DNA from: Luscinia megarhynchos
Lineage: Eukaryota > Chordata > Aves > Passeriformes > Turdidae
DNA length: 64,000 nucleotides
NCBI GenBank assembly: GCA_034336665.1
Contig: CM067566.1
Coordinates: 26,132,330-26,196,329 of the forward strand
Reading direction: 5' to 3'
Shown here: piece by piece, positions 52,801-64,000 of the stretch
Layout: each line of letters starts with the position of its first letter
How positions within the stretch are numbered: the stretch's first letter is position 1
Position numbers and translations under genes: made by a program
Notes under the pieces: generated by a model
Databases searched by the model: none
Told to the model about the DNA's origin: nothing
The model's input: the letters and a program-made list of their open reading frames with translations, nothing else

Positions 52801-55800
52801 TTGTGACAGATTTTTTTGTTTTCTGTCTCTTTCCTCCACTCTCTTTAGTTATTTATTTTTAGAACTTAAGTGGTATAATAATTTGATGTCTCTAAGGATA
52901 AATAAACTGATGTCAATTTGCTGATTTTTGCAAAAGACCTGAATTTTGGCAAATGGGGGAATAGTGAAGAAAGTACAAATATATTTTTGGGGGAGTTTTA
53001 AACACTGAACATAACACTGTGCTTCAAAATCTTATTTTAAATTTTATTTATAGGATCTACAGGAATTAGGAGGAAGTGTAACAGCCCAAGAAAAAATGTT
53101 TTGCAATTCTGTGAGAGGCAGTATTATAAGTATTAAAAAAACCCTGCAAGAATCTAAAGCCATATGTATCATTAGACTTATTTTACATGATAGAAAACAA
53201 AATTTACTTGAATTACCACGTGTCCCTGACAAAACTTAGAAGAGAACTGAGCACTGTAACCCCTGTGCTTCCAGCCCAGTGTCCTCAACTCATCATTAAA
53301 AAAATTAAAACGAAAATCAACTTGAACCAAGTGGAATTTTTTTTTTTTTAAATCCAGGAAGAAGGTGGAGATAAATCTTGAGAGTAATTCACTGTGTAAA
53401 TATTCTAGTGACTTTCTGTTCAGGAAGCAAAACATGTTTAATTCCTTCAGAGGTTGCATGAGTTAAACAGAACGTCTTGGAATGGGAACCACACAGCTTT
53501 ATACAAGTGAGGAACTTTATTGGGGAAACCAAAACTGAAAAACAACCCCAAAACCCAGCTGCAGGCAAAAACAGCAGAAGAATCAGTGGAAACTCACAAA
53601 CCCTTGGGTAACTTGCTGCCCCATGCTCCTGGACTGGCCTATTTAATTAATAACAGCTCCTTTTATTGATAACTTAGGTGGGAAAAGAGATGTGGAATAG
53701 GCTTTCCAATGTTGCCCTATTTGATTTTTCATGTTTTACCTGGGCTTGACTTCTTGTGGTTCATGATTTTGCCACACTGCCTATTAACTTTCCCACAGAG
53801 ACAGAAGCAAGAACATTCAACTGCTAAAAGTGACAATGGCACCAAAGGAGGACCTCATGGGTATGTGAAACTGGCTCAGATCCTTTGATGGTAATAGATC
53901 TCTACAGCAATAGTCATTTTAGTGAAAACAACAGTCACTGCCAAGTCAAGGAGGAGTCCTTGCTGCCTGCAGTGCTCAGCTGCCCATAAATCAAATGCTG
54001 CAGTTCTGCAGTTTTACACTGTTTGGCTGTCTGAGATTCGAGGGTGATTGCACAGAATTTCCATATGGATGGGAAGATGTCTGTACTTCCTGCAAAATAA
54101 TTATTTCATGTATTTAGTTTTTATTAGATGGCCTACAGGTGACTGGTGATTTGACACAATAAATCAGTCAAGTATGATCTTACCATTCAAATTAGATTCG
54201 CCATATGAAGCTCTAGAAATCATTATAATTATAGACTTAGGCAGGTTTTGATAAAAATGTACCTCTGCTTTGTCTTCTTTCTACATATTTTTAGGGTATG
54301 ATTCAAGAACAAGCAACCCAGAACACACACACAAAAAAAAAGTCCTCAAAGTACCACACTCTCACCATTAGGAAACACTTCAATCTGTATATGTCAAAAT
54401 ATAGAGCATACAGTTATTCAGACAGGTCATTTTAGATAACCAAAATCCACTGTCTATATATTTTTATATTTTCTTTTGCAGGAAGTAAAGTTTTAGTCTC
54501 AAATGTATGTTTCCAATTGGGGAGGGGCTGACAAAGCCTCTCCTTGCAGGGAGAATGAGAAAACTTTGACCTTAGGAGAAAACAGACAAAGGAACTCACA
54601 GCCGATTGAGAGTGGAGGTGTAAGATGCTGGCAGTAAATGGCTGCCTCCAGTTAAAAAAAAAAAACAACGTGTAAGCCATTAAAGATCAGGAGAGACATC
54701 AATTGCCTTTTATTGGAGACCAAAAGAGCTTTATGACTTGTCCCTGCCAATACCAAGAGACTGCATCTTCCTCTCTTTAATGGCAGCATCTGTCTATTCA
54801 CTTGATAAACGATACAGAAACCCACCAAGAATACACATATAAAGAAAACAGTGGACAACTAAACTGCTAGTGAGAGACGGGAAACAGTAAAAGAATCTAG
54901 GATCTGTCTCCTCTGTCAGTACTTTTAATGATTCTTCTGCTTTAATGAAATATCCCTACAGAGCCAAATTGATCTCCTGCCCTCTTTTCTGCATTTATTG
55001 CCCATCCTGAATATTGCCCAAGGAACTATGTTCTCAAAACCGTAGAGACAGTTTTCAGGGTCTCCTTGTAGAGAGACTGAACCTTAAAATTTTACTGTAA
55101 ATAATTTAAAGAAAAGGAATAAGCTTTCCAGAAGCTATTTTTAACCTGCCTCATGCTGTCAAAGATACAGATTCACATTCATCCTATGTCCATGCTCTCC
55201 CAATTAGACTTCATTTTCATCTTCCATGCACCAAAGCAGCATCTTCCTTCTGCATCTGCTAGAGTGTTTCTGTGACTGTACATTAAAACAAATTATTTTA
55301 ACCATACTGGTTCTCTGCTTGGGTTTACTGCTTGGCCACAGAAACAGTGTGAATCTTTGTGAAGGACAAAGATTGGACTGCCTACTTATGCAACAGTGCT
55401 GGCTTGAAGCTTAGATGAACTAGAGTTTAAAGTTGCCAAAAAAAAATAGAAAATTACAGAAATAATACCTGCTCATTGGATGGCTTCTTCAACACACTAT
55501 CATATGGCCAGATGCTTAATTGGTGTCTATCGGGACAGCACCAACAGCCCTTTGATATACGTGATGAATACCTATCCAGGCTGTTAGATGTTACTACAGA
55601 ATGCAGTGACAAGTCAAAGGCAAGAAAAATTACTGACAACATAAAACTTTTTAAAAGCACATTTGTAAGCTCTTCTGGTCAGAGATAATTTTTTTTAACA
55701 TGTCTTGCATAATTCCAAAAACACAGCACTGACACTTAACAGCTAATATGTGATAACAACACAAATATTTAAAACCAGCTCTTCAAGCCCTATCATTTCT

Positions 55801-57930
55801 AAAACCAAAACAAAAGCAAAGCCCAGGACAGTTCTTTCTGCCAATAACTCCCTAGCCTATGATCATGACCTAAGCAATTGGATTCTATCTGGATCCCACA
55901 ACCAAAGTAGTATATTCCAGTATTTTCCTTTAACTAATATCCTTAGGACATAAAAGAAACTGTATTTTGAACAACATAATTAAGATTTCTTCTTAATACA
56001 TTTCTCCTGTCTTCACTGAGCACCACAGTTGCTTGACAATTTCCTGGTTTTAATCATCTTACAACTTCTTCAGTTATTTTTGTTTCTTCTGCTACAACAA
56101 GCAGATTCTGTCACTATGTCAGTACTGCAATACTTATACATTTTGAGAAAATTCAAATGCCCACTGATATCTCTTCTTCTACAGCACCAAAATCACCTAA
56201 TTGTAGTGAGTTCTGCTGTTAGGCAATGTATCACTACACTGTATGGTCCAGTTCTTCCCTCTCTCTTTGGAGATCATCAACATGTACAGCTGTGTTAAGA
56301 TATTTTAATGGGTTCATGGGGGCTCAGGAGCAACAGTGTACTGAAAAAAAGATATTTAATAAGTCTGGATTTTATTAGACAAAGCTCTTCAAGGATAAGG
56401 ATAATTTTACTTAAATCACCTCGTGTCTGACATAAGAGACTCATCAGCAGGTTAAAAAGGGAACACTTCCAACCTACTCAGTCAAAGTTTTTAGCTGTGA
56501 TAGCTTCTACAGACATGCTTGGTAAAAACATGAATCAGCACAGCAAAAACAGTGTCAGAAGAATGAGAAAGGAATACAGACACAGTCAAGACAAAACCTG
56601 TATCAGAAAACTCATGCCTGTATCATGCTACTCATGCCAGGATTTTTTGTATGTGGCTTTTGAGGCTGTTTGTTTCTACAGGTCTTAGAATACTGAGAAA
56701 ATTGCCAGAAGATGGTAGGAGCTCATAACTGAGAAAACAGCACAGGGATAAAATAGTATCCTATGAGGTTAAAACTTACCTTGGAGGGAAACAATGGGAA
56801 AGCATTCAATCACTACAAAGCAAGGGATAAGAACCCAGAGAGTTAGAAAACAAATAAAAGGGGTATAAATCAAGAAAAAACATAGTATAAGCGGTATTTT
56901 CAATAGTGTGGATCATGTCTGCAGAAGGAGGGGATTCTGTCCCAGAAGATGATTACCAAAAAAGATTTGGGAGATGCTCAGGAGAAAGAAGAGGATTGAA
57001 TTCCTGCTTAGATGACTAGCTATAATAATTCAGGTTAGAAAAATAATGACCCAGTAGAGAGAAAAGGTCAAAAAAATCATGAGTGGACTAGAGAAGGCAG
57101 GTCACTACGATTGCTCACTCTGTCTCACCACAACAACAAAGAGGCAATACACAAAGCTGGTAAGGAGCCAGTTTAAAGAGCATATTAAATGGAGGTATTT
57201 CCTCATGCAATTTGCTCAGATGTGGAACTTCTTGCCAAATGTAACATTGTTGTGCTGCTAAATTCTTACTTGGGCTCGCAAAGATGATGGGAAATCTCAC
57301 AGGGGAAAAAATTCCACCAAATATTAGTAAATACTCAGAAACCACAACTGTTACAGAACTCAAAATGGTTGGAACAGGGAGAATATCATATAACCTTGTC
57401 CTCTTCCCTTAATCTTCTGTAGCCAGCTGCTTTTGAGCAGGAGAGAACTTTTTTTTTGTTTAACAAACTAGCTCTGCTGCATTTTTGATCCAATCCATAA
57501 TAAACATAGTTACATCAAGGCCAAGGCAAAAGGACCAATGGAACTATAAAATACAGTATCCATGTAGGTTCACTACAGTATGTGGCACTGTCAGGATTAA
57601 TTCCTATATATTTTGCGAAGTCCATATTTCTAAGAGGATGTGAAAAACTAGAGATAACATTGAAAGGAGTTACACAATAATTGAAAGGGTAAATTTTTTC
57701 ATAATGGGAGACAGTTCCTTATCAAAAGGAGGAATAACAGTTTATGTATGTATATCTGTGAGACAGCTCTTGAATCTAGTCAAGAAAGGCATAGAAGGAG
57801 CAAGGGAAGTTGAAACTATGATTTTTCCAGTTCTCACGTTGGTGAGCATGTTCTCAGTGGTGTGCACATTTCACAAAGACTTTTGGGGGTGGAAGGGCAG
57901 AAAACAAGCAGAAAGCACAGACTCAGGGGT
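49827..57930. other. non-genic stretch, probably intronic
   Basis: If the 49.6-kb exon is real, upstream exons should lie here or further right on the minus strand. Several donor-like sites exist on the minus strand (ends at about 53,204, 53,729, 56,780 and 57,279), but none bounds a frame that is long, phase-compatible and protein-like. A 14-bp palindrome 'gttactatagtaac' lies at 50,657-50,670. Nothing else can be named. Confidence 0.4.
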
Positions 57931-58003
57931 GTCTATTGAATAGAATTCCATAGAGGGGTCTCTATAGAATAGAATTCCATAGAGAATTCTCTATGGAATA
58001 GAT
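57931..58003. repeat. short tandem repeat containing a perfect 26-bp palindrome
   Basis: Two to three partial copies of a 28-29 bp unit containing 'gaatagaattccatagag' follow each other from 57,938. The last copy reads through into its own inverted form: 57,974-57,999 is a perfect palindrome (attccatagagaa / ttctctatggaat, 13-bp arms, no loop). It probably arose by local slippage and fold-back. Confidence 0.85.
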
Positions 58004-61000
58004 TACTGTGCATTAAATACATATAGTGAATAAAAGTATAAACTGTTTAGCACAGTTCTTGATTGCAGTGAAAGGAATTGTGAACTGTGAGGGAAAAATA
58101 CTTCAGAAACAGCAGAAGGGATGAAGGCAATACATGCTGTAAAGGCTGTAAGCAGTGAGTCATAAAAGGAGATTGACAGTCAAAACAAGCCCATCTTGTG
58201 CTTCTCTTTCACATTCTTGCCTTTCCTATCATCTCTTTTCCTCAAATCTTCATTTTATGCATTATACTTCACTCCTATGTTAATCAAATATCAGATTTTT
58301 CAGAAACTCCTCAGGGCTGCAGGAAAACCTCCAGACTTCTGGTGATGGATCACACCATGGTGGACACTGGTATCAGAAATGAAAAATGAGGGCTGGGGCT
58401 AAGGGTAAAATGGCAAAACCAGTCATATTAAGTGAAAAACAAAAGGAGTTTGGAGCCTGCATGACTGTTTTGGTCCATTTGAAAGACAATAGGTTTTTAA
58501 GCGCTATTGGCTTTTTGTGTTAAGTGCGTTATCTTACCACCAGACTTTTAAAAATAAATCCAGTCACCCTCTGCCCCTACAAGTTTGATATTAACAGACA
58601 ACCAGGATATCAATGATACATTGCCACAAGCCACAATGCCGGTTTGCACCAAAGCATCACTCAAATAATGATTTCAACTAAGGTTGGGCCAAACATCCAC
58701 CTGATATCTTTTAGTGATGCTTAGAGATCATACTATTACATAAAATATGCTGAATAAGGATACAATCTTGACCAAAACATACCCCATTTTGCAGTATCCC
58801 TGAGATTCAACTTTCTGTTGGCTATTTTAGTGGATACAGATCAGAGCAAAGCAGCATTTACTCTCCCCATCCCTTCTATTTTGCTCTTTTATTTTTAAAA
58901 AAAAATCCAAGAAACTTGGTGAAAGTCTACCACTAAGACAAACACACCTACCAAAAACTGTTGGAATTTACTAAAGTACTAGTAACTGAAACTCCTACAT
59001 GTCAAGAAACTTGAAAGACATTTAAAATATCAACTTGCATGAGATGATTGCCTGAGACTAGATGCAACTAGATCTTGTTGTTATAGGAATTTAAACAGTA
59101 GCTAATTCGAAAAGGTTTTTCATTATATTTGAAATATTTTGCACCTTGGTTTGCAGATAGACAAAGACATAATACATAAAAATATGTGGACATGGGAGGT
59201 TTGCAGAGGGGATCCCACTGCTCTGTCCACGGCCCCAGCTGGAACCACAGGAAGGAGACACAACGGCAACACAAAGACACGAAGTCAGATTATCAGCCCA
59301 CTGCAAAGCACCACGGCAGTTAATCAGTACAGTAAATGTTATCACAACAGAGTACTGACATTTCTAGCCCTTTTACAAGGCTCACTGTGCTTCAAGCAGG
59401 ATTCAGGCTTTCATGATGATTAAAGGCAGATGTCATATGTATAAGTAAGTTTATAACTTAGGAATGCCTGGTTCATTTTTGCATGTGGAAGGAATCTTTC
59501 CTTCACAGGACATCTTCATTGGTGGATACTCACTGTGGCATGATTTGCACAAGGAAGAACATTTTTTCCCCTCTTCAGGTTGGGGAGAACAAAAGTTAAT
59601 TATACAACCGTATCTCGTTCCATCCTATGAAATGTATCAGGTTAAAACTTTAACTTTCCTGTCCAGTTTTTAGTACCACTTAATCAGGTTACCAACTCTC
59701 AGAGAGCAGCAGATGGCAGAACAGTGATACTTCAAAGAAAAGGACATTTTTTCCCCTCTAGATGCATGAATTGCAGCAACAATGACTACTCAGCATGTGT
59801 CTAATATTAAACATCAAGTGAAATACAGGCATAGGCAAAATTACAATTATGGTGAAACACTAATGAAATCCCACTCTTTTAATCTTCTCATCCCATCCTG
59901 GAAATGCTTTCCTGCTCTAGAAGTTAACAGGTCTCTTTTCAAGCACAATTTAACTCAAGTGCCAACAAGCTGTATCTTCAGCTCCCTAACTGGGCAGGAC
60001 TCTTCTGTGCTGGCATTCACCTGCAGTGGTGACCAGACAGCACAGCTGGGGCTGGGCACACGTGTGTGGGAATGTGAATTTGTAGGATGCTCGTTATTAG
60101 GGAGTTTACACAACACCTGCTTGTCAGTCATGATGTTCTTTGCTTCTTGGGCCAGGTGTCCTTCCCTTGGCTGGCATGTGGCAAGTCCTCTCCCCTTCTG
60201 GCTCCTTTCAGCGTTCCCATCATCCCTGTGTGGAGCCAGGCCAGCTGGGTGGCACTAGCCATGGTTTTGCTGTTGGCTGCTCGCTCTGGGTGGAAAAGAC
60301 ATCAGACTGCTTTCCCACTGCCAGCTGCAAGGCCATGTGAGGGCATCCTGGCTGCCAGGGATTGCTCCTGCCACACCTCCTCTCCAGCCGCTTGTCCAGC
60401 ATGAGCTACAACTAGAAAAACAATCCCACTTTCTGTCCTTCTGGGATTTCCCTCCCACTCAGCCGAACGCCTGAGTCAGCATAGCTATCCCTCATGTTAT
60501 CCCGTTTGTGCAAAGGGAGCACAGGACATCTGGTCCTAATATCTAAAAACACTTAAATCATGCATGTCATTCCAAACATTTAAGGACTTCAGAAGTTTTC
60601 AGCTATTTTCATATATATTTCCTAGTTGCTTCATGCAGAGAGCATTTCTTATGTTCCAAGTTTCACTCTAAAGATGTGGGCAAATGTATATTCCACCTCA
60701 TTTTAACTAGGAAAAATACACCCTGCTTTAAAGATAAGACCAGATCTGGCTTAAGATACTTCTATGTTAACTACATTTTTAAAAATTATTTTAGGAGAGT
60801 ATCAACATGTCCTGAAATACCACACAATTCAGGCAAAAAAACGTGATTATTATATGCAATGTAAAAAAAGCACCAAACCGATCCAACAAAGAAAGAAAAA
60901 CGCCACAAATTCAGCTGTATATGCTAGAAGGTGAGGTTCCAAGATGTTTTTCAGTTGATTATCCACTGTGATTTTTGGTAGCAGAGAAAGGACTCCTGGC

Positions 61001-61325
61001 CCAGTGGTCAGCACTAGACTGATCCTCTGGAGACCAGTGCTCAGCTCTAAGTCCAACTGTGAGCCTCTTGCTTTTCTACACCTGTAAGCAATAGTAGCTT
61101 CCCATGCTACAAAAATTAGTTTGAGTGCTCTGACAGCCTGATGCTGAGGCCTGGGTATGAGAAATAACATCCAGTGCAGCTAAGAACTCCCTTTACAGCC
61201 TCCACTTGCATTGTGAGTCATGCATGGCATGCTGAAGCCAATACAACAGAGGCACACTTGAGCCTGCTGTAACCTATTTAGTGTGAGCATCAACAGCCAT
61301 CAAGGTGTCACAAGACAAAGCTCAC
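58004..61325. other. non-genic stretch, probably intronic
   Basis: The 158-codon plus-strand frame at 59,782-60,258 and overlapping frames lie in a GC-richer patch but carry no motif and no splice context. No recognised repeats. Confidence 0.45.
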
Positions 61326-61397
61326 CATCAACTGGCTTCTTGTTTCAAAAGCCAGTATGGGTATGTCTATGTACCTCACAGTCTCTCTTGCAAAGGT
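61326..61397 (-). CDS. possible 72-bp internal exon, minus strand
   Basis: On the minus strand a strong acceptor ('ttttctctcttgtaag') precedes 24 codons with no stop, beginning TFARETVRYIDIP and ending TRSQLM. A good donor (ttgatg|gtgagc) follows. It starts and ends in phase 0, so it would join in frame to the exon at 49,577-49,826, which starts in phase 0. That compatibility, with two good splice sites, is why it is listed. A frame this short can arise by chance in 64 kb and I do not recognise the peptide. Confidence 0.22.
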
Positions 61398-62454
61398 CTT
61401 ACAAGAGAGAAAATATAGCATTTAATATAGTTTTTTTCCTTCTTATCTGGCTCCCCACACTTCAGGAAGAGAGTGCTTCCAACCTTGACCATTATAACAT
61501 ATGTATATCACTATAATAACAGAAAAATCCAAATTTCTTCTTAAAAAACTACCAGAAAATTCCTAAATCACTCCACAGCACAGAAAGCTTCCACTTTCCT
61601 AACAAGCCATCTGTCAGTATGCTCTCAGGACATGACAATCAGACTTCTGGGTCATAAGTGATATTCTGTATGGAGACACCATCATGGAAAAAAAAAAAAA
61701 AGGAGATGTGAGACACCCTAGTTTGATGAGACAATCCAGAGGAACTTAGTCATATATTATAATGCATAAAATATTTTGAATCATTTATCTGAGTCTTGGA
61801 TCATATTTTGGAAGGCAGACTAGTACTACAAAGCTCTTTAAGACACTGTTTATTAACTTCAAAATGAAATATGAAAAGCACTTTCTGTTAAATCCAGGAT
61901 CTGAACAACTCTTATAATGTATCCTAAATACAGTAAAATGGTATTGCAACAGCTAGAAATAACTGTTATTACTAAAAATATTTTTTTACTGCACTAAAGT
62001 ATGTTTACTCCTTCTAAAAATAACCTTTCAAAACAACCTCATTACAATTAAGTTACCCAGAAATGTTACAATGTGGGTAGCACTCCACTCATCACCTGGG
62101 ACCCTCACATCCCAGACTATTTCCAGTTTTCCTGGAGCAAACATTTTAATCTTCCCAGCAGACAGTGCTGCAGGCCCTAGCAAAGATCACATACCCCACA
62201 AAATGTCTCTGCTACTGTTTAAGAGCAGCAGCATGGGAAGGGGGTGGGTGGAGATAAATCTAGACACAGTTGTTTCTCTTTAAATTTTCACTGCTTTTTC
62301 TTTTTCTTATAGCCACTACAAAAAACCTAAACTAGTCTCAGGACAATCTTTTCTCCTCCCTCCAAATAATGTCCCTCTGCCACCTCAGTCACAGCCACTT
62401 CTGTCAGACCCTAGCAAACTACTGGTTGGTGGTCTCGCTGCTCTAGCCTGAGTC
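61398..62454. other. non-genic stretch, no supported feature
   Basis: It contains an A13 tract at about 61,687-61,700. A donor-like 'gtcccag|gtgatg' on the minus strand near 62,097 has an open frame upstream in one register only, with a weak acceptor, so it was not called. Confidence 0.45.
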
Positions 62455-62880
62455 ATATTTTAATTAGTAAGAGCATTGAGAAAAGATCAGTGTACAGATA
62501 TTGGCGAATCTTCAAACAAGAGTACACGCTGTCCATTTAATTCACAATGAAAAAGCTCTTTAAAAGATTTCGATAAAGATTTGCCTCCTGCTCGCAGCCC
62601 ACGTTTGTAATGTTTATATAAGTGAGGGATATAAATCTTTTTCAAATGAACCCCACGGTTTTTAAACCAGCCTCGTTATAAACTGCCTGTTTCCGCTTTG
62701 CCTGCCTAAGCAAGCAATGCAGAGCCTGCTCGGGATAGACTGGAACTAATTTAATGTGCTCCAGGTTTAATCCCCATCCTCCCGGCTTTTACTGGCAGAT
62801 TTTACACAGAGGACTACTGCTGACTTTAACAATGATTCATGTCATAAGTGGGTTTTGATTTGTTTTTCCACATCAGAAAA
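62455..62880. promoter_or_regulatory. candidate conserved noncoding element next to the CpG-rich block
   Basis: A repeat-free 400-bp stretch of high complexity with scattered CpG words ('ttggcgaatc', 'gatttcgataaag', 'ctcgcagcccacg'), homeodomain-like cores ('ttttaattag', 'actaatttaatg') and a TATA-like 'tttatataag' near 62,613. It abuts the CpG-rich block. It could be a promoter-proximal or enhancer element. No coding frame spans it. Judged by texture alone. Confidence 0.3.
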
Positions 62881-62917
62881 CACGCAGGAGAAATGACACC
62901 AAAATTATTTTAATACA

Positions 62918-63390
62918 ACACGGCGGAGACGGCGCCAAGTTAAAAGAAATAAGAACAATTAAACTTAAACACAAGAACTGTTTCTCTGTGTTTGAATCCA
63001 TAAAAGTGAATTTCTCGCTCGCTTTATGCAGAAGAGCAAAGGGAAATGCGCAGACCTTTCCGCTGCTGCGGAAGGAGGCTGGGGAGCAGCGCCGCAGCTC
63101 AACACGCTGGAGCGCGGACCGGGGTGATGAGGAAGGAGAAGCAGTGGGACAGACGCCACGGTGGGACAGACTCCACGGCGGGACAGATTCCCGGCGGGAT
63201 AGCGCCCACGGCGGGACAGATTCCATAGCGGGACAGACTGACTCCACGGCGGGACAGATTCCCGGCGGGACAGACTCCCGGCGGCACCCGGCCCCGGCCG
63301 CGCCCTGCAGGTGGCGCTGTTGGAGCGCCGCGGACACGGAGCCGCCGCCTGGAAAACTGATCCAGGCTGAACTCGGCCCTCTGCAGCAGT
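62918..63390. promoter_or_regulatory. CpG-rich block, possible CpG-island promoter
   Basis: This is the only strongly GC- and CpG-rich region in the window, rising abruptly from AT-rich flanks and densest from about 63,050 to 63,350. Part of the richness comes from the minisatellite at 63,144-63,284, but flanking words such as 'acggcggagacggcgccaag' and 'ttggagcgccgcggacacgg' lie outside it. Bird CpG islands usually mark promoters. The putative minus-strand gene to the left would have its 5' end in this direction. The 174-codon minus-strand frame over the block is largely a translation of the minisatellite and is not called as a gene. Confidence 0.45.
63144..63284. repeat. GC-rich 16-17 bp minisatellite, about 8 copies
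   Basis: Imperfect tandem copies of a unit close to 'cgggacagattcccgg' or 'cgggacagactccacgg'. Starts are near 63,144, 63,161, 63,179, 63,195, 63,212, 63,229, 63,250 and 63,266. One copy is longer by a duplicated 'gact' (near 63,236) and one is changed to 'gggatagcgccc'. Repeated Ser-Val-Pro type peptides in the overlapping frames are a by-product. Confidence 0.93.
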
Positions 63391-64000
63391 TACCCAATAT
63401 CAGGAAAATCCTAATCCTGCTGCGTCGTTCCTCTCTCTCTCTTTTTTTCCTTTTTTTTTCTTTTAAAAATTTGTTTTAAATTGTCCAGAGCAAAACGTTC
63501 ATTAACACGGCAAAGAGAAAAAAGGGACAGCAACTGCAGACATAATAACTGTTTATTTTTGCAAAAGGTAACCGAGTGACTGGTGCTGAGACCACGTAGA
63601 TGGTATTTTGCAATCTTCGCATGTATCGAATTCCCTACTCATTTACATAAACCAGATGTTTCCCCAACAAACCAAATTCCTTGAAGAAAAACCAGAAGTT
63701 GGGCGATTTCATGTCCAAAATGAAAGATGATGTGAATGTTCCATTAGCCGCTGAAAGCCAATGTATACGTTAAGTGCAACAGTTTCCTTTTATTTAGCAC
63801 AACTTTTGGGGGGGCTTAGATGATCCTCGGCAGAAGCGTTAGAAAAGATAAATGAAGCTACTTAAATTTACCCACTGGCCTCAATAGCTCCCACTTCCCT
63901 TGGGAGTGAAACGCCTCTGCCAGATCTTGACCCTCAAACCAGTCCGCGGGGTGGACAAATACTCTGAAACAAGTAATCAGAATTCCTCATTCCTGCAGGA
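63391..64000. other. non-genic stretch at the right edge
   Basis: It begins with a pyrimidine tract (ctctctctct followed by T runs, 63,430-63,465) and then AT-rich DNA with scattered CpG. If the CpG-rich block is a promoter, this may be upstream or first-intron sequence. No exon was recognised before the window ends. Confidence 0.4.

Noticed and set aside
53204..53415. Possible minus-strand exon with acceptor 'gcttcctgaacag' and phase-compatible end
   Set aside because: The first 20 residues look helical, but the frame then runs through an A12 tract and becomes implausible. The downstream donors are weak alternatives.
55476..55688. 70-codon plus-strand frame with protein-like composition
   Set aside because: No polypyrimidine acceptor and no donor; the minus strand is also open over the same interval; no recognised family.
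56780..56812. 33-bp minus-strand micro-exon candidate with excellent donor (ccaag|gtaagt) and acceptor
   Set aside because: Only one phase is open, and it ends in phase 1, which does not fit the 49.6-kb exon start. It cannot be supported without transcripts.
58538..58576. 39-bp minus-strand exon-like segment (donor gtg|gtaaga)
   Set aside because: The donor is good and the phase fits, but the acceptor lacks a pyrimidine tract and the segment is too short to support.
59782..60258. 158-codon plus-strand open frame
   Set aside because: No recognisable motif, no splice sites at its edges, and parallel frames in two other registers over the same GC-richer patch.
62873..63397. 174-codon minus-strand open frame over the CpG-rich block
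   Set aside because: Much of it is a read-through of the GC-rich minisatellite, giving repeated Pro-Pro-Trp and Glu-Ser-Val words. The opposite strand is also open over most of the same interval, as expected for stop-poor GC-rich DNA.

Overview
The window looks like nuclear DNA of a bird, AT-rich and very poor in protein-coding sequence. The evidence is the repeats. There are several CR1 LINE copies on both strands, recognisable from the CR1 3' end with its 'gattctatgattctatga'-type terminus or its reverse complement. There is also a solo LTR that opens with 'tgtgctggtttaggctg' and closes with 'gggttaaaccacaaca', a type I know from bird genomes, most often from Neoaves. Nothing points to a prokaryote or organelle, and no tRNA, rRNA or CRISPR was seen. 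Almost all open frames of 60-170 codons here are chance frames.

Layout: positions 1-41,900 contain no exon I can defend. This part looks like a gene desert or a very long intron. It holds CR1 remnants (about 9.8-10.5, 14.1, 18.4, 19.9, 23.8 and 29.9 kb), an AT-rich simple repeat near 7.5 kb, a (TTTTA)n microsatellite at 37.4 kb, and several stretches whose texture (TAATTA, SOX-like and octamer-like cores, few repeats) suggests conserved noncoding regulatory elements. From 41.9 kb to 63.4 kb there are signs of one minus-strand gene. The only strong piece is a 250-bp internal exon at 49,577-49,826, with a clean acceptor, a clean donor and an uninterrupted 83-codon frame encoding a mostly helical segment. 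Weaker pieces are a possible terminal coding exon at 41,925-42,122 and a possible 72-bp exon at 61,326-61,397, which is phase-compatible with the 49.6-kb exon. A CpG-rich block at about 62.9-63.4 kb, carrying a 16-17 bp GC-rich minisatellite, could be the promoter end of that gene, but this is inference. I could not identify the protein family.

A solo ERV LTR (42,934-43,495) and a short CR1 tail (44,690) lie inside the putative gene span. I found no convincing new biological system. The items most worth checking are the unidentified exon and gene model, the minisatellite in the CpG-rich block, the candidate noncoding elements, and a small tandem repeat that contains a perfect 26-bp palindrome at 57.97 kb.
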